The position numbers and the translations under genes were made by a program. From assembly GCA_038373865.1 (NCBI GenBank), contig JAXGGA010001693.1, positions 79,564 to 143,563 of the forward strand: 64,000 nucleotides of DNA, in the 5' to 3' direction. This document shows positions 1-11,563 of the stretch, piece by piece. Numbering within the stretch: the first letter of the stretch is position 1; each line of letters starts with the position of its first letter. Source of the stretch: Uloborus plumipes (Eukaryota > Arthropoda > Arachnida > Araneae > Uloboridae). The notes below the pieces were generated by a model. That model was not told where the DNA came from, did no database searches, and worked only from the letters and a program-made list of their open reading frames with translations.

Positions 1-240
1 AGGGAGGAGAAAAGATAAACACGACATCACTTGCTTACATCGATTTTCAGTTTAGTTACACAGTAGTTTTTGATCAGTTTCCCAACTCACCGCCTGAAAC
101 AGCACTTAATAGTAAAAAATGACCAATAGTATAAAACGCATAAAATCCTTTAAAAGAAATAGTGCATAGATTTAAAAAATGATTAGCGAAAGAGTAATAT
201 TCAGGTCATTCAGTTTATTCATAATTTATTTATTCGATAA
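1..240 (+). repeat. Dispersed repeat, intact copy of an insertion target
   Basis: This stretch is repeated, diverged, at about 5330-5381 plus 10741-10925. Both copies share the AAGATAAACACG-like start, the stretch TCACTTGCTTACATCG, and later blocks such as AAAATGACCAAT and AAAAGAAATAGTG. In the second copy the sequence is broken at CTTGCTTA by the 5.4 kb hAT-type element. The copy here is unbroken and so acts as an empty-site reference. Its own class is not recognised. The following 241-735 holds AT-rich sequence with a C-run near 330-341 and nothing recognisable. Confidence 0.6.
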
Positions 241-734
241 GAAATACAATTGAAACATTTTTCAAGTTGTTTCAAAAAGGTATTTAATGATTTTCGAAGA
301 TTCTAGAACAGGGCTGGGACCGTCTCCTCCCCCCCCCCCCCGAAACCCGAAATGTTTTGTAATGTAAATAAGAAAAAAAAGTTTTTTTTTTTTTTTCTAA
401 AAGCCAAAAAAAGCCTCGTTATCTAGCCATCTTCAGATCAGCCCACTCTTTATTGTAACCGCTAGTCCGCAAACATGGGGGAGTTTCCCATGCAAATGCT
501 TCGTCAGTTGACATACGCGAATCTGCCTTTGTTTTTCTATGGATGAATGTAGGAAGAGACACAATGTTATAATTCTGAAGGCACTTTCAGTGCAGATTAA
601 GAGTTATTAAAATTTGGCATTTTTAATAACTTATTCATTGATGGATGAAGAAGAAATGTTTTCCGCATAAATAGTACTAAAAGCAAAAAAAGTACCAATT
701 TCCAAGGGGGGGGGGCTCGAGCCCCCCCTTATGG

Positions 735-960
735 GCGCCCATGGTCCCCACTGATTCTCCTTTTGCTCAAGACTATACCTATTAAGCATTCTAAGTCCGG
801 AATCATAGTTTAAATTAGAATATCTATACACAAACTTTGTAGCTTTCCTTTGTGCCCTTTCCAATAAATTAATATCCTTCTTAAGATAAGGGGACCAAAA
901 CTGAACAGCATACTCTCCAAATGAGGTATTACCAAACTTTTATATTAAGTCAGAAGAACA
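735..960 (-). mobile_element. CR1/L2-like LINE fragment, end of reverse transcriptase region
   Basis: The minus strand reads YAVQFWSPYLKKDINLLERA, then QRKATKFVYRYSNLNYDSGL and RMLNRYSLEQKENQ. This is the pattern just after the reverse-transcriptase domain of CR1/L2-type non-LTR retrotransposons (the family motif is roughly LExVQRRATKLI..L..L.Y..RL..L...LE.RR). Only about 70 residues remain, with no 5' part, so it is a dead fragment. A second fragment of the same type lies in an FGFR intron at 27750-28205. Confidence 0.65.
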
Positions 961-1449
961 GTCGTATATTTTCACTATAAAATTGCATTTTTATATTCAC
1001 TGACAACAATTATGATTGCAGAGCTCTGTAGAACCTTTTTATTTATTGCTATTGATTGTTCCGATGTTATGTTTATGATACTATACACCTTTTTATTCCG
1101 TGTAAAACCTTTACCTGAAATACATTAAGGAATTTTTTTTCGAAACGCTTTTAGTATCCCCAATTAAAAAGAAATGTCTACGCGTATTATGCCAAATTGC
1201 TCAAGGCAGAATAGTTTCGTTGAAAGTTTTATTATTTTCCTGAAAGGAAAAATGTGTTTGGATTACTAGAGCTTTATTCCGCTGCTTTTCAATTTCCATT
1301 TTTCAAACTAATAGCTCCATGAAATTCAATTTTCTTCCTCTTCTGATCTCGTTCTAAAGGGAAAGTATTCGAAGCTTGAATTAAATGCTATCAAAATAGC
1401 ATCTGCTTCTTACACCAGCTGTGTGCATAGACACTTTATATTTTAAAGT

Positions 1450-1720
1450 ATGAATTTGGCGTGGTTGTTTATATTCGCTTTATTGAAAGTGATTAGCGGG
1501 GATGAGTTAACAAGCATCGGTGTTGCAAACGATTCCGTAATCTATGAAAAGTGGATCGCGATGGACGAGGGCTTGAAAGGGGCTGTGAGTTCTGCCGTGG
1601 ACCACATCTATCCGTTTGCGGTGGAACTGACTGGAAAAGTGAATGCTTCGTCGTTGTGTCTGAAACAGGGGTTGCAGCTGATCAATGGTATCAGACGTCT
1701 GGAGCTATGGGCTTTATCTT
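1450..1720 (+). CDS. NRF-6-like (nose resistant to fluoxetine) protein, first coding exon only
   Basis: The exon opens with a signal peptide (MNLAWLFIFALLKVISG). About 60 residues later comes NASSLCLKQGLQLINGIRRL followed by ELWALS. This fits the start of the NRF domain, an extracellular region that precedes a multi-pass acyltransferase-3 domain; the family pattern is a Cys, a leucine-rich stretch, then WAL..DS..K. A good donor (CTT then GTGAGT at 1721) ends the exon in phase 1. No continuation of the NRF domain or acyltransferase segment was found before FGFR starts. It may therefore be an orphan or pseudogene exon, or the first exon of a gene with very long introns. The family call is by pattern, not by search. 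Confidence 0.55.
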
Positions 1721-3640
1721 GTGAGTACGAGATTTTTATTGCATAAAATTGGTTATTTCTTGCGAAGTTTTTTTTTTTTCTTTTTTAAAGTTGTGTGAAG
1801 AAACAAGACTTGGTGTATCTATGTGCAGTATAATCGGGGGGAGGAACACTTTTTTTTAATAAGCTTTTATAAGTTTCACATGTGGGTTTGTTTGTATGTA
1901 TCAGGGGCGGCTCCTCACTATGGGCCGGGCCCACCCAGAAAAATTGTAAGAAAAAAAATACATAGTTAAAATGCATCATTTTGCATTTCAGTTCAAAAAA
2001 AAAAAAAAAAACACAGGGCACAAAACATATTTTCAACCTTCAGCGCCCCCCCCCCAACCCCCGAACATCGCTAATACAGCAAAAGAAAGCTTTCAAATTC
2101 CATCAATTTTAGCGCTTCGTACAGCTTTGCGAACGAACGTGGGCCAAATCGTCTTGGCCCACGGCGGCTCAAGGCGCACCTCCGCTTTTAGCCAATGGCA
2201 ACGGCTGGATTAAGGAGATCGGTAAGTGAAAACACTCCTTGTAATTTCTGCCGAGAGGGCACTTTCTCCTCGTGCCCAGGATTTCCCTTTGTCCCCAACC
2301 AAAGCAGTGGAGAGGGAAAGAGAGGGAAGTGTTTCGTTACTGTTCATGGGCGAGAGTGTCTGGCCCCTGTATTAGGGAGAAAACTATCCTATTTTCACTT
2401 CGCGGTCCTCATTCTTTTTTCTTTTTTTTTATAACATTTGATCTTTTTTTGTGTGTGCTTCTCTTTTCATTTTCAACCCCTATTTTTAATAGGCATAGAG
2501 ATTGCCAGTTTCACATTACCCCCACACTCACCTATTTAATACAATCCATGCATATTTTAGTTATTAATTTTCGCTTTGGGGACTAGAAAATTTTCTCGAA
2601 ATTTTTGTGTGAAGGCTTTGTTTTTGACTTGCAGAGCGTTTGCCATTTTCTTGGTACCTATTAGTTTGACTTTAATCTCATTTGTCCCAGTGTTGTGCTA
2701 AAATATTAAAAAGTGTTGAAGTATTGTATGAACTCTAGGAACTTGGTCATCCTGCCGGGTGTGACATTATAAATGATTGGAGAAAAATTGGAGAAATTTT
2801 AAAAAGTTCTATGGCAACCCGTTGGTAGTATTGGCTCGCTTAGCGAATAGATTCGGCATTTATCGCTCTTCGGTGACAGTGTCGTTTCATAGTTAATTAA
2901 TAATTAGAATCAATTAAAATGAAAAATAATTCGCTAACTAATTAAAATAAGCCGTTAAAATGCAGAATAAACCAACAAATCGAACGAGCTTTTCAATGAC
3001 GTTAAAATACAGGGTGCCCATTAATTATTGACGGGGTTTCCGTGCCTCGTAACTTTCGAATAAAAAATAACAAACAAAAACCAATAACGTATTCGTAAAT
3101 TACAACTCAAAAAGTTTTATTTATGATATAAAAAAAATTATTGAATTATTATTAATGATATAAAAAAATATATTGAAATTATTGCCCTTCGTGGTTCATA
3201 ACACTTGGAAACGAAATTCGACTTCCCTCCAAATGTTTCCCAGTATTTGTGGGCTAACATTTTGGATCACAGTGACAACAAAGAATATATAAGGGGAGAA
3301 GAAAGGACTCTTCGTGACTGGCATTGCCAGGAAAACAACCACCCTTAGTTGCCCGGTCTGACAGGAAAACTAACATTCAGGGAAAGTGGGCACTCGTTTG
3401 GCGTCAATGTTGAACTGGAGTTTCTCGGAATTGGCGCAGGGGTTGCTATAGCTTTTGACTAGGAATTCCAAGAAAAAAAGAGCTGCCCGAGGTTTGTTGA
3501 GGGGAAGACACGACGGGGCTAATTACCACACCGATGTCGGATTTAGTGACAATGGTCAAACCTGAATGGGAAATGATAGCAAGATCGTCTGTGGTCGTTT
3601 TGTATTCCTGGCTGGCCTTTTTTTTTCCTTCTGAAGAATG
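1721..3640. other. Noncoding, mixed repeat fragments
   Basis: No gene is supported. Around 1865-1903 there is a fragment (TTTCACATGTGGGTTTGTTT) of the family also found at 48840-49132 and 52330-52640. From 1904 a GC-rich patch starting CAGGGGCGGCTCCTC resembles a hAT-type MITE end. At 3011 ACAGGGTGCCCATTAATTAT looks like another element end. The stretch 3240-3640 is less AT-rich than its surroundings and could be 5' UTR for the signal-peptide exon that follows. Confidence 0.4.
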
Positions 3641-3641
3641 G

Positions 3642-3714
3642 ATGCCAGATGTGCACAGCGCAAGGGTATTAGGCATTTATCTCTTTCTTGCTTTGTTGGA
3701 ATCCAGTTGTGCTG
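3642..3714 (+). CDS. Candidate FGFR signal-peptide exon (option A)
   Basis: From the ATG at 3642 the exon reads MPDVHSARVLGIYLFLALLE then SSCAG, a credible secretion signal with a cleavage site after SCA. A GT at 3715 would end it in phase 1, as needed to join the first Ig exon at 20620 (split codon G plus CG gives Ala). The donor GTGATT is weak at position +5. An ATG at 3534 lies in frame but would put a poor, long leader in front. Joined to the downstream exons it gives a receptor of about 771 residues. It competes with option B at 12772; the sequence alone does not decide. Confidence 0.33.
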
Positions 3715-3854
3715 GTGATTTCTTGCATTTGGGAAGAAATTACACTTGCGGAAAATTCATGAATTTACTACCGACAAATAACCACAAGATTATTTTGCAT
3801 CAATCTACTCATCTAATATCGCACACAATGAGGATACGAAAGAACGATATTTAA

Positions 3855-5329
3855 TTATCGAAACGGATTTTTATCGGATGCTGTGAAAGCATATCACCCC
3901 CCCCCTCCCTGGCCCCTAAACAGTTATGCAATGTATGATGTAATTTTCAAGCTGATGAATTTGACTCCATGCCTCTCATATGCTCACTAATAACACCACA
4001 AAAAGAAACATTCCTAAAACTAAAACATGAAGCTAAATCGGAACTATCGACTTTTTCCAGTATTTATTATCTATAGTTCTTTATTGTAATGTGAAAGCAA
4101 ATGCTTGTTTGGGGCAAGGTTATTAAGCGATTGAACTCGGACAACTGAAAAATACTTCATTTTTATGAGATGAATTGAAATAGACTCTAATACGTAAAAT
4201 CAGAAGAAAATAAAATATAAAACTAAATTTTTTATAATTAACTAACGAGATATGATCGCCAAAATTTTAAGATAAGCTGCAAATATTGAAAAATTCCCAA
4301 CTTAGTGTATATTACACTTTTTTTCTGACTGTTTACTATTGAAAATTCCCCGATATCAATATTCTATCGATGTCTCAAGCAATTAATTCTTTATATCAAT
4401 TTTATTTTCTAAAATCTTCATTAGCTGAAGACACTGGTGAAAACTAATGATAATTTTTGTGAATATCTTGAATCAACTCGGATGCAAATGAAAATCGAAT
4501 GAGAGCCAGCAAAATTAAAAGCCTGCAGTGCTGAACCACACAGTTAGACATACACACAAGAAGATTTTAAAATAATCTTAAACACAAAATTATTATGTGA
4601 GAGAAAGACCTAGTAGAGAAAAACGAGCGAGTTTTATAAATGCGGATGCAATCCAATTTTTAAATGTGTAAAAAATCTGGACGTCACCGCAGCTGAGAGG
4701 CGGCTGATGCGTAAATTTTACACCTTATCTGTAGAATTCGATAACTATGCTGCCATGTTCAGAGCCTTCAAATAGTCATTTCAAAGTACGTGAAACAAGC
4801 TTTTGTAAAATGATTAAGTTTGCATTGAGTGGCAAGGCCGCATCCAGAATTTCTTTTTTCGGGGTGGACCCAGATTCGCACGTCCCCCCCCCCCCGCCTC
4901 CAAAAAAAAGAAAGAAAGATGTATAAAAATATTCGCATGCATATTTGTGTGTGTGTGTGTCGATGGGTCTTTTTTTTTCTTTTCTTTTGCTGATCTCCTC
5001 CCACCCATGTCCCCCACCCCCTTTTTTAATGCTCCTGCTTTCTGCTTTTCTGTTTCATTTTTGTTGAATGAATGAATGAACTTTTATAGGGAATGCATTT
5101 AACTTTTTTAAATGGGGGGAGGGGGGGCGGGGGTATCTCCCCTGGGAAAGTTTAAAAAAAATAGATTCAAAATTCTGCATTTTGAGGCTTTATATGAGTA
5201 CTGGGACTACAGAAGTATAAGGGAAAAGTAATCAAACAAAAACCTTTTAAATGTTATGCCTTTTGCAAATTAGGATCAATCAAAGTATAAAAAAATGTGG
5301 ACGGACGAATTCTTAACATTAATCTCCAG
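3855..5329. other. Noncoding AT-rich stretch
   Basis: No exon or transposon could be supported. It contains homopolymer C (4883-4895) and G runs, a short (GT)n tract near 4947-4960, and short open frames that are low complexity. Confidence 0.5.
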
Positions 5330-5381
5330 AGATAACGAGCGAGGAAAGAGAAAATGATAAACACGCATCATCACTTGCGTA
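5330..5381 (+). repeat. Left part of the interrupted dispersed repeat
   Basis: This matches the beginning of the repeat at 1-240 up to the CTTGC(T/G)TA octamer at 5374-5381. The rest of the copy resumes at 10750 after the hAT-type insertion. Confidence 0.55.
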
Positions 5382-6092
5382 GTGGCGTACTCAAGGGGTG
5401 GGCTGATAGGGCTGCAGCCCCCCTCCGAAATTTTCCAAAAGTTTTTTTTTTTTTAATTTCAGCTGAAATCGTTCATTTATTTTGATTTATTTATTTAATT
5501 TTCCTTTCTTGCTGAAATCATGACATGAAATTTTCTTTGAAAATAAAATTCAGTATGGGGCAAAATTAAAACAAGAAGTTCTGTCAAGAACTAAACGAGC
5601 CTACTTTCCCGTACATCGACATCGGCAATCTAGCATCTAATCAATATTCTCTTGAATATCTGAAACTGAAAATTATGTCAAACATACCTTTATAACACTT
5701 GAAGCTGATTTCTAAAAGCAAAATATACCCCTCTCATCAGATGATCAGAACACGTAAAAAGTAAATAAACGAGTAAATAAAGTTTTGTGGCACCTTTTAA
5801 AGAATGTAACTGCTATAGTTCTTCCGTAGAAAAATTTCACAATCGTTTTCAAATGAAAAAAAAAAAAAAAAAAAAATGAAATAAAAGTACAAAGAACATC
5901 AAAACACATTTTATCGAAGAAAGAAAAAAAACCTCGTTCGTTAATAAAATGTCTCGAATTTTATTTTTAATCCTTTGCCAGTTGTTAAATATAAGTAAAG
6001 AATAAAATGCTCTCGTGAATGAACAATTTTTGTAATCAAAAAAAAAAAAAATATCGTCTGCCAAAAAAAAAAAAATAATAAAATAAAAGTAA

Positions 6093-6785
6093 TCTCCATA
6101 TATTATTTCTCTAAGCCGAATCCTATACCCGGTCGAAACTCGCTCATTTCTTTATCGAATTGCAAGAAAATTTATGATTTTGAAGCTTATCCCGCGGGCT
6201 ATTGACGAAAATTAGACCCACCCTCTAAAAAGTGTCGGTTCGTTTTTTATTCGAACTTCAATTTTTGGGCACAAAATTGACTCTATCTAGCGAAATAATT
6301 GTCGTATCGTCTCCATTTTGATTTCATTGGAAAGATTTAAAAAAATGCGTTCTTTAGAACGTTTCTCCGCTAGCGCCGCGTAACGAGAATCTCGAAAATC
6401 CACGTTTAAGCGACTTATAAGCGATTGAAGTTCGAAAAAGTTAAATTTTTTGCTCAACTGTTAAAATCGTTATACCATTGTTGTTCAAATCAATTTTAAA
6501 TGCGACATTTCAAGCCAAGACTTAGCTCGGTAAACCTTAATTGTAACTTTTATTGTTTCAAAATACTATGGTAGTTTTGCGATAACGTTAGTATTTAGTT
6601 TAGTAGTAGCCTTGGGTATTTGATTTTAATATAGGGTATCACTTTCGTAGTAGTTGTAAAAGTGAACGTGTCTTTGATCTCTTTGAAAAGTTGTCAGAAC
6701 GACGGCAGTAGATGGCGATGTTGTGCAAATGAAGCCAATAAAAATTGTCGTATTAAATTTTAATAGGTGACCCGTGCGGAATTCC

Positions 6786-6836
<51 letters not shown>

Positions 6837-7514
6837 AACTTAAAATTTAATACGACAATTTTTATTGGCTTCATTTGCACAACATCGCCATCTAATACCG
6901 TCGTTCTGACAACTTTTCAAAGAGATCAAAGACACGTTTACTTTTACAACTACTACAAAAGTGATACCCTATATTAAAATCAAATACCCAAGGCTACCAC
7001 TAAACTAAATACTAACGTTATCGCAAAACTACCATAGTATTTTGAAACAATAAAAGTTACAATTAAGGTTTACCGAGCTAAGTCTTGGCTTGAAATGTCG
7101 CATTTAAAATTGATTTGAACAACAATGGTATAACGATTTTAACAGTTGAGCAAAAAATTTAACTTTTTCGAACTTCAATCGCTTATAAGTCGCTTAAACG
7201 TGGATTTTCGAGATTCTCGTTACGCGGCGCTAGCGGAGAAACGTTCTAAAGAACGCATTTTTTTTAATCTTTCGAATGAAATCAAAATGGAGACGATACG
7301 ACAATTATTTCGCTAGATAGAGTCAATTTTGTGAACAAAAATTGAAGTTCGAATAAAAAACGAACCGACACTTTTTAGAGGGTGGGTCTAATTTTCGTCA
7401 ATAGCCCGCGGGATAAGCTTCAAAATCATAAATTTTCATGCAATTCGATAAAGAAATGAGCGAGTTTCGACCGGGTATAGGATTCGGCTTAGAGAAATAA
7501 TATATAGAGATTTT

Positions 7515-7559
<45 letters not shown>

Positions 7560-7582
7560 GGAATTCCGCACGGGTCACCTAG
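6093..7582 (+). mobile_element. Non-autonomous Helitron unit 1, split by unit 2
   Basis: The element starts TCTCCATATATTATTTCTCT at 6093. It runs to about 6764, is interrupted by an inverted copy (6765-7510), and ends at 7511-7582 with a T-run, the palindrome GCGGAATTCCGC and the terminus ACGGGTCACCTAG. A 5' TC, a hairpin about a dozen bases before a 3' CTAG, and insertion between A and T (flanks ...TAA and T...) are the diagnostic Helitron features. No Rep/helicase gene is present. Confidence 0.72.
6765..7510 (-). mobile_element. Non-autonomous Helitron unit 2, inverted and nested in unit 1
   Basis: Read on the minus strand it starts TCTCTATATATTATTTCTCT at 7510. It ends with the GCGGAATTCCGC hairpin and CACCTA at 6765-6790; the last base of the expected CTAG is changed. 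It sits inside unit 1 just after TTAAATTTTA, so it arrived later. A pure A-run of 40 bases (6790-6830) separates its hairpin from its body. Confidence 0.7.
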
Positions 7583-8299
7583 TCTCCATACATTATTTCT
7601 CCAAGCCGAATTCTATACCCGGTCGAAACTCGCTCATTTCTTTATCGAATTGCAAGAAAATTTATGATTTTGAAGCTTATCCCGCGGGCTATTGACGAAA
7701 ATTAGACCCACCCTCTAAAAAGTGTCGGTTCGTTTTTTATTCGAACTTCAATTTTTGGGCACAAAATTGACTCTATCTAGCGAAATAATTGTCTTATCGT
7801 CTCCATTTTGATTTCATTCGAAAGATTAAAAAATATGCGTTCTTTAGAACGTTTCTCCGCTAGCGCCGCGTAACGAGAATCTCGAAAATCCACGTTTAAG
7901 CGACTTATAAGCGATTGAAGTTTGAAAAAGTTAAATTTTTTGCTCAACTGTTAAAATCGTTACATTGTTGTTCAAATCAATTTTAAATGCGACATTTCAA
8001 GCCAAGGCTTAGCTCGGTAAACCTTAATTGTAACTTTTATTGTTTCAAAATACTATGGTAGTTTTGCGATAACGTTAGTATTTAGTTTAGTAGTAGCCTT
8101 GGGTATTTGATTTTAATATAGGGTATCACTTTCGTAGTAGTTGTAAAAGTGAACGTGTCTTTGATCTCTTTGAAAAGTTGTCAGAACGACGGCAGTAGAT
8201 GGCGATGTTGTGCAAATGAAGCCAATAAAAATTGTCGTATTAAATTTTAAGTTTTTTTTTTTTTTTTTTTTTTTGCGGAATTCCGCACGGGTCACCTAG
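7583..8299 (+). mobile_element. Non-autonomous Helitron unit 3, tandem
   Basis: It begins directly after the CTAG of unit 1 with TCTCCATACATTATTTCTCC. It ends GCGGAATTCCGC plus ACGGGTCACCTAG at 8299. The body is closely similar to units 1, 2 and 4 over roughly 650 bp. Confidence 0.72.
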
Positions 8300-9084
8300 T
8301 CTCCATATATTATTTCTCTAAGCCGAATCCTATACCCGGTCGAAACTCGCTCATTTCTTTATCGAATTGCAAGAAAATTTATGATTTTGAAGCTTATCCC
8401 GCGGGCTATTGACGAAAATTAGACCCACCCTCTAAAAAGTGTCGGTTCGTTTTTTATTCGAACTTCAATTTTTGGGCACAAAATTGACTCTATCTAGCGA
8501 AATAATTGTCGTATCGTCTCCATTTTGATTTCATTGGAAAGATTAAAAAAAATGCGTTCTTTAGAACGTTTCTCCGCTAGCGCCGCGTAACGAGAATCTC
8601 GAAAATCCACGTTTAAGCGACTTATAAGCGATTGAAGTTTGAAAAAGTTAAATTTTTTGCTCAACTGTCAAAATCGTTACATTGTTGCTCAAATCAATTT
8701 TAAATGCGACATTTCAAGCCAAGGCTTAGCTCGGTAAACCTTAATTGTAACTTTTATTGTTTCAAAATACTATGGTAGTTTTGCGATAACGTTAGTATTT
8801 AGTTTAGTAGTAGCCTTGGGTATTTGATTTTAAAATAGGGTATCACTTTTGTAGTAGTTGTAAAAGTGAACGTGTCTTTGATCTCTTTGAAAAGTTGTCA
8901 GAACGACGGCAGTTGATGGCGATGTTGTGCAAACGTACAAGGGTGCCTTAGCAGGGGAGCGAAACTAAGACACCAAATCTAACACATCCAATCTAGGACT
9001 GAAATCTTTGAACCTGAATGACTCAATTTTAAGTTTAGAGTTTTTTTTTTTTTTTTCTTGCGGAATTCCGCACGGGTCACCTAG
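8300..9084 (+). mobile_element. Non-autonomous Helitron unit 4, tandem, with a private insert
   Basis: It starts TCTCCATATATTATTTCTCT right after the CTAG of unit 3 and ends CTAG at 9084, followed by host T. Unlike the other units, about 100 bp from 8935 (starting GTACAAGGGTGCC) replaces the usual sequence before the T-run and hairpin. Confidence 0.7.
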
Positions 9085-10749
9085 TAATAATTAATTAAAC
9101 AAAAAAAAAAAAGAATAAATAAACAAAAAATCGTCTGCCCAGTCAGTCATTTTTTTCTGAGCCTGCATTTCCGCCATGTTTGCGGAGTCGGAGTCGGAAT
9201 CAGAGTCCTCACAGAAGATTTTTCAGAAAAGTACTTTACATACATTTTTTTATCAAAACTGTTTTCTTATAAAGTTAAGGAAATCCGCCTTTAAGTTTAG
9301 AATCAACATTCAATTTAAATTTCCCAGTAGGCGCTCATGTTAAAAATTTTTCTGAACGGTTCATCATTGAACGAAAAATGGTTCAAATTGAAAAGTGAAA
9401 TATGGGAATGAGTCTCTCCGAGATCTTTCGAACAAAAAAAGTTTATTCAATTCAGACGGTTGAACAATGATGAACCGTTCAGAAAAAATTTTAACATGAG
9501 CGCCTACGGAGAAATTTAAATTGAATGTTGATTCTGAACTTTAAGGCGGATTTCCTTCAAACTAACTTTGTAAGAAAATGGTTTTGATAAATAATGTATT
9601 GTAAAGTACTTTTCTGAATAATCTTCTGTGAGGACTCTGATTCCGACTCCGACTCCGCAAACATGGCGGAAATGCAGGCTCAGAAAAAATGACTGACTGG
9701 GCAGACGATTTTCTGTTTATTTATTTATTTGTTTTGTTTAATTTATTATTATTATTATTTTTTATCAGACGATTTTTTTTTGTCAACAAAAATTTTTCAT
9801 TCACGAGAGCATTTTATTCCTTATTTATATTTAACAACTGGCAACGGATTAAAAATGAAATTCAAGACATTTTATTAACGAACGAGTTTTTTTTTCTTTC
9901 TTTGATAAAATGTGTTTTGAAGTTCTTTGTACTTTTATTTTATTTATTTATTTTTTTTCTTTTGAAAACGATTGTGGAATTTTTCTACGGAAGAACTATA
10001 ACAGTTACATTCTTTAAAAGGTGCGACAAAACTTTATTGACTCGTTTATTTACTTTTTACGTGTCTATTTTATCTGATGAGAGGGGTATATTTTGCTTTC
10101 AAAAATCAGCTTTAAGTGCTATAAAGATATGTTTGACATAATTTTTAGTTTCAGATAATCAAGAGAATATTGATCAGATGCTAATGCCGATGTCGATGTA
10201 CGGGAAAGTAGGCTCGTTTAGTTCTTGACAGAACTTCTTGTTTAATCTCTCCATTTTACTATGTGATGTGAATGGTTATCTTATAATTCGAATTGTTGAT
10301 ATTTGTTCCAAATATGTTTCAGAAACACCGATGAACGCTTGTTCATTCATCTAATTGTATTAAATAAATTTCAAAAAATGTGTGATTGAGACCCAATATT
10401 AAGAATACAGTAAAATAAATGGCAAAATTAATGCTATCAAAGCGCAAATTTGCGAAAATATTGCTCGCACTTGTTTAAGAAACACCTCCTTCAATAAAGA
10501 AAAATTTTCTAATTTCAATTTTATCATTTACTATTTTCATCAAAACACTTTACTTTTCAACAATAATTATGACGCTAAAAAGTATTTTTTTAATGATGTA
10601 CTTTTGTCATCTGAAATTAGCATTGGATAACAGAAATTCAAAACATTTACTTTTCTTAGCTACATTTTATGAGGTGTTCGCCCCCTCCTCTCAAAGAGTC
10701 TCGTCTCAGCCCCCCCCCCCCCGAAATTATTTGTCTTCGTACGCCGCTG

Positions 10750-10925
10750 CTTGCTTACATCGGTTCAATATAGTATTTTTTTATTATTTCCTCCAACTCA
10801 CCAACATACACAACACTGAATAGTATAAAATGACCAATCGTAAAAAACGCACAAATCGTTCAAAAGAAATGGTGTTGTAGAGATTTAGAAAATAAGTAAC
10901 GAGACAATAATTTTCGGACCATTTA
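10750..10925 (+). repeat. Right part of the interrupted dispersed repeat
   Basis: CTTGCTTACATCGG followed by sequence diverged from positions 25-215 (shared blocks include AAAATGACCAAT and AAAAGAAATGGTG). It completes the copy that begins at 5330. Confidence 0.55.
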
Positions 10926-11511
10926 GACAACGATTTTAACAACGATCCTATGAGAGTTTCTTAGCTATTTTGATTATTAGCTCAATATGTACTATTTTAA
11001 GAAAAGTTATTCAACCATTATTTTCTTGTATCTCAATAGTAACGTTAATTAAAGTGTCCTGCTTGTGCTTATCGTACTTAAGAAATCCTTCATGGTGTAA
11101 ATATGAAATACGAAATGAAACAAGAACCTTAATTTAGAACAACAATCATATGAGATTCTTCTCGGATATTTTGACCATAAGCTCAATATGTAGTTTCAGA
11201 AAAGTTCTTTGACAATTATTTTCTTGTACCCAAGAGTTAAATCACCTTTCGAGAAACTTCATAAAAGAAACACTGCTGAAGGAAAACTTGTCCCTTTTAA
11301 ATTACATTTAAATTTAACTATTGCGAAAAAAAAGGGCCAAGATTAATGCTATTTTATTTTTAATAAAAACTAAAGCTGTATAGTTTATTTCGGGGCCAGT
11401 TTGAGCCCCAGAGCTCCCGTCTAGCTGCGGCCCTAGAAAAGAGTGCAGGAGCCCCAGAACAAATTGTTGATTAAAAACTAATTTAATTTAAGGTTTTAAA
11501 CCCTTCCACTT

Positions 11512-11563
<52 letters not shown>

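Larger units (their letters stand above)
5382..10749. mobile_element. Palindromic (fold-back) hAT-type element, 5.4 kb, itself carrying a Helitron array
   Basis: The left end reads GTGGCGTACTCAAGG and the right end, reverse complemented, CAGCGGCGTACGAAG. The octamers CTTGCGTA (5374-5381) and CTTGCTTA (10750-10757) flank it, matching 7 of 8; the empty-site copy near position 25 carries CTTGCTTA. The two arms, 5382-6092 continuing at 9085-9389, and 9460-10749, are diverged inverted copies. For example, the stretch with ACGAGCCTACTTTCCCGTAC near 5594 returns inverted near 10205, and GACTCCGACTCCGCAAAC near 9645 is the inverse of sequence near 9180. The outer 430 bp of the right arm matches the inverted start of the hAT element at 14144. 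There is no transposase gene, so it is non-autonomous. The open frames in the two arms are mirror images with no known domain. Confidence 0.75.

Noticed and set aside
3446..3676. Minus-strand 76-codon frame
   Set aside because: Low-complexity composition with no splice or domain support; it overlaps the plausible + strand leader exon.
6626..8295. Short frames with poly-Lys or poly-Phe and NTTIFIGFICTTSPS
   Set aside because: They are repeats of the Helitron body read through A/T runs, not a gene.
9689..10141. 150-codon frame on the + strand
   Set aside because: It lies in the right arm of the palindromic hAT-type element and mirrors a frame at 5849-6064 in the left arm. It is rich in Phe/Leu from T-runs and has no domain.
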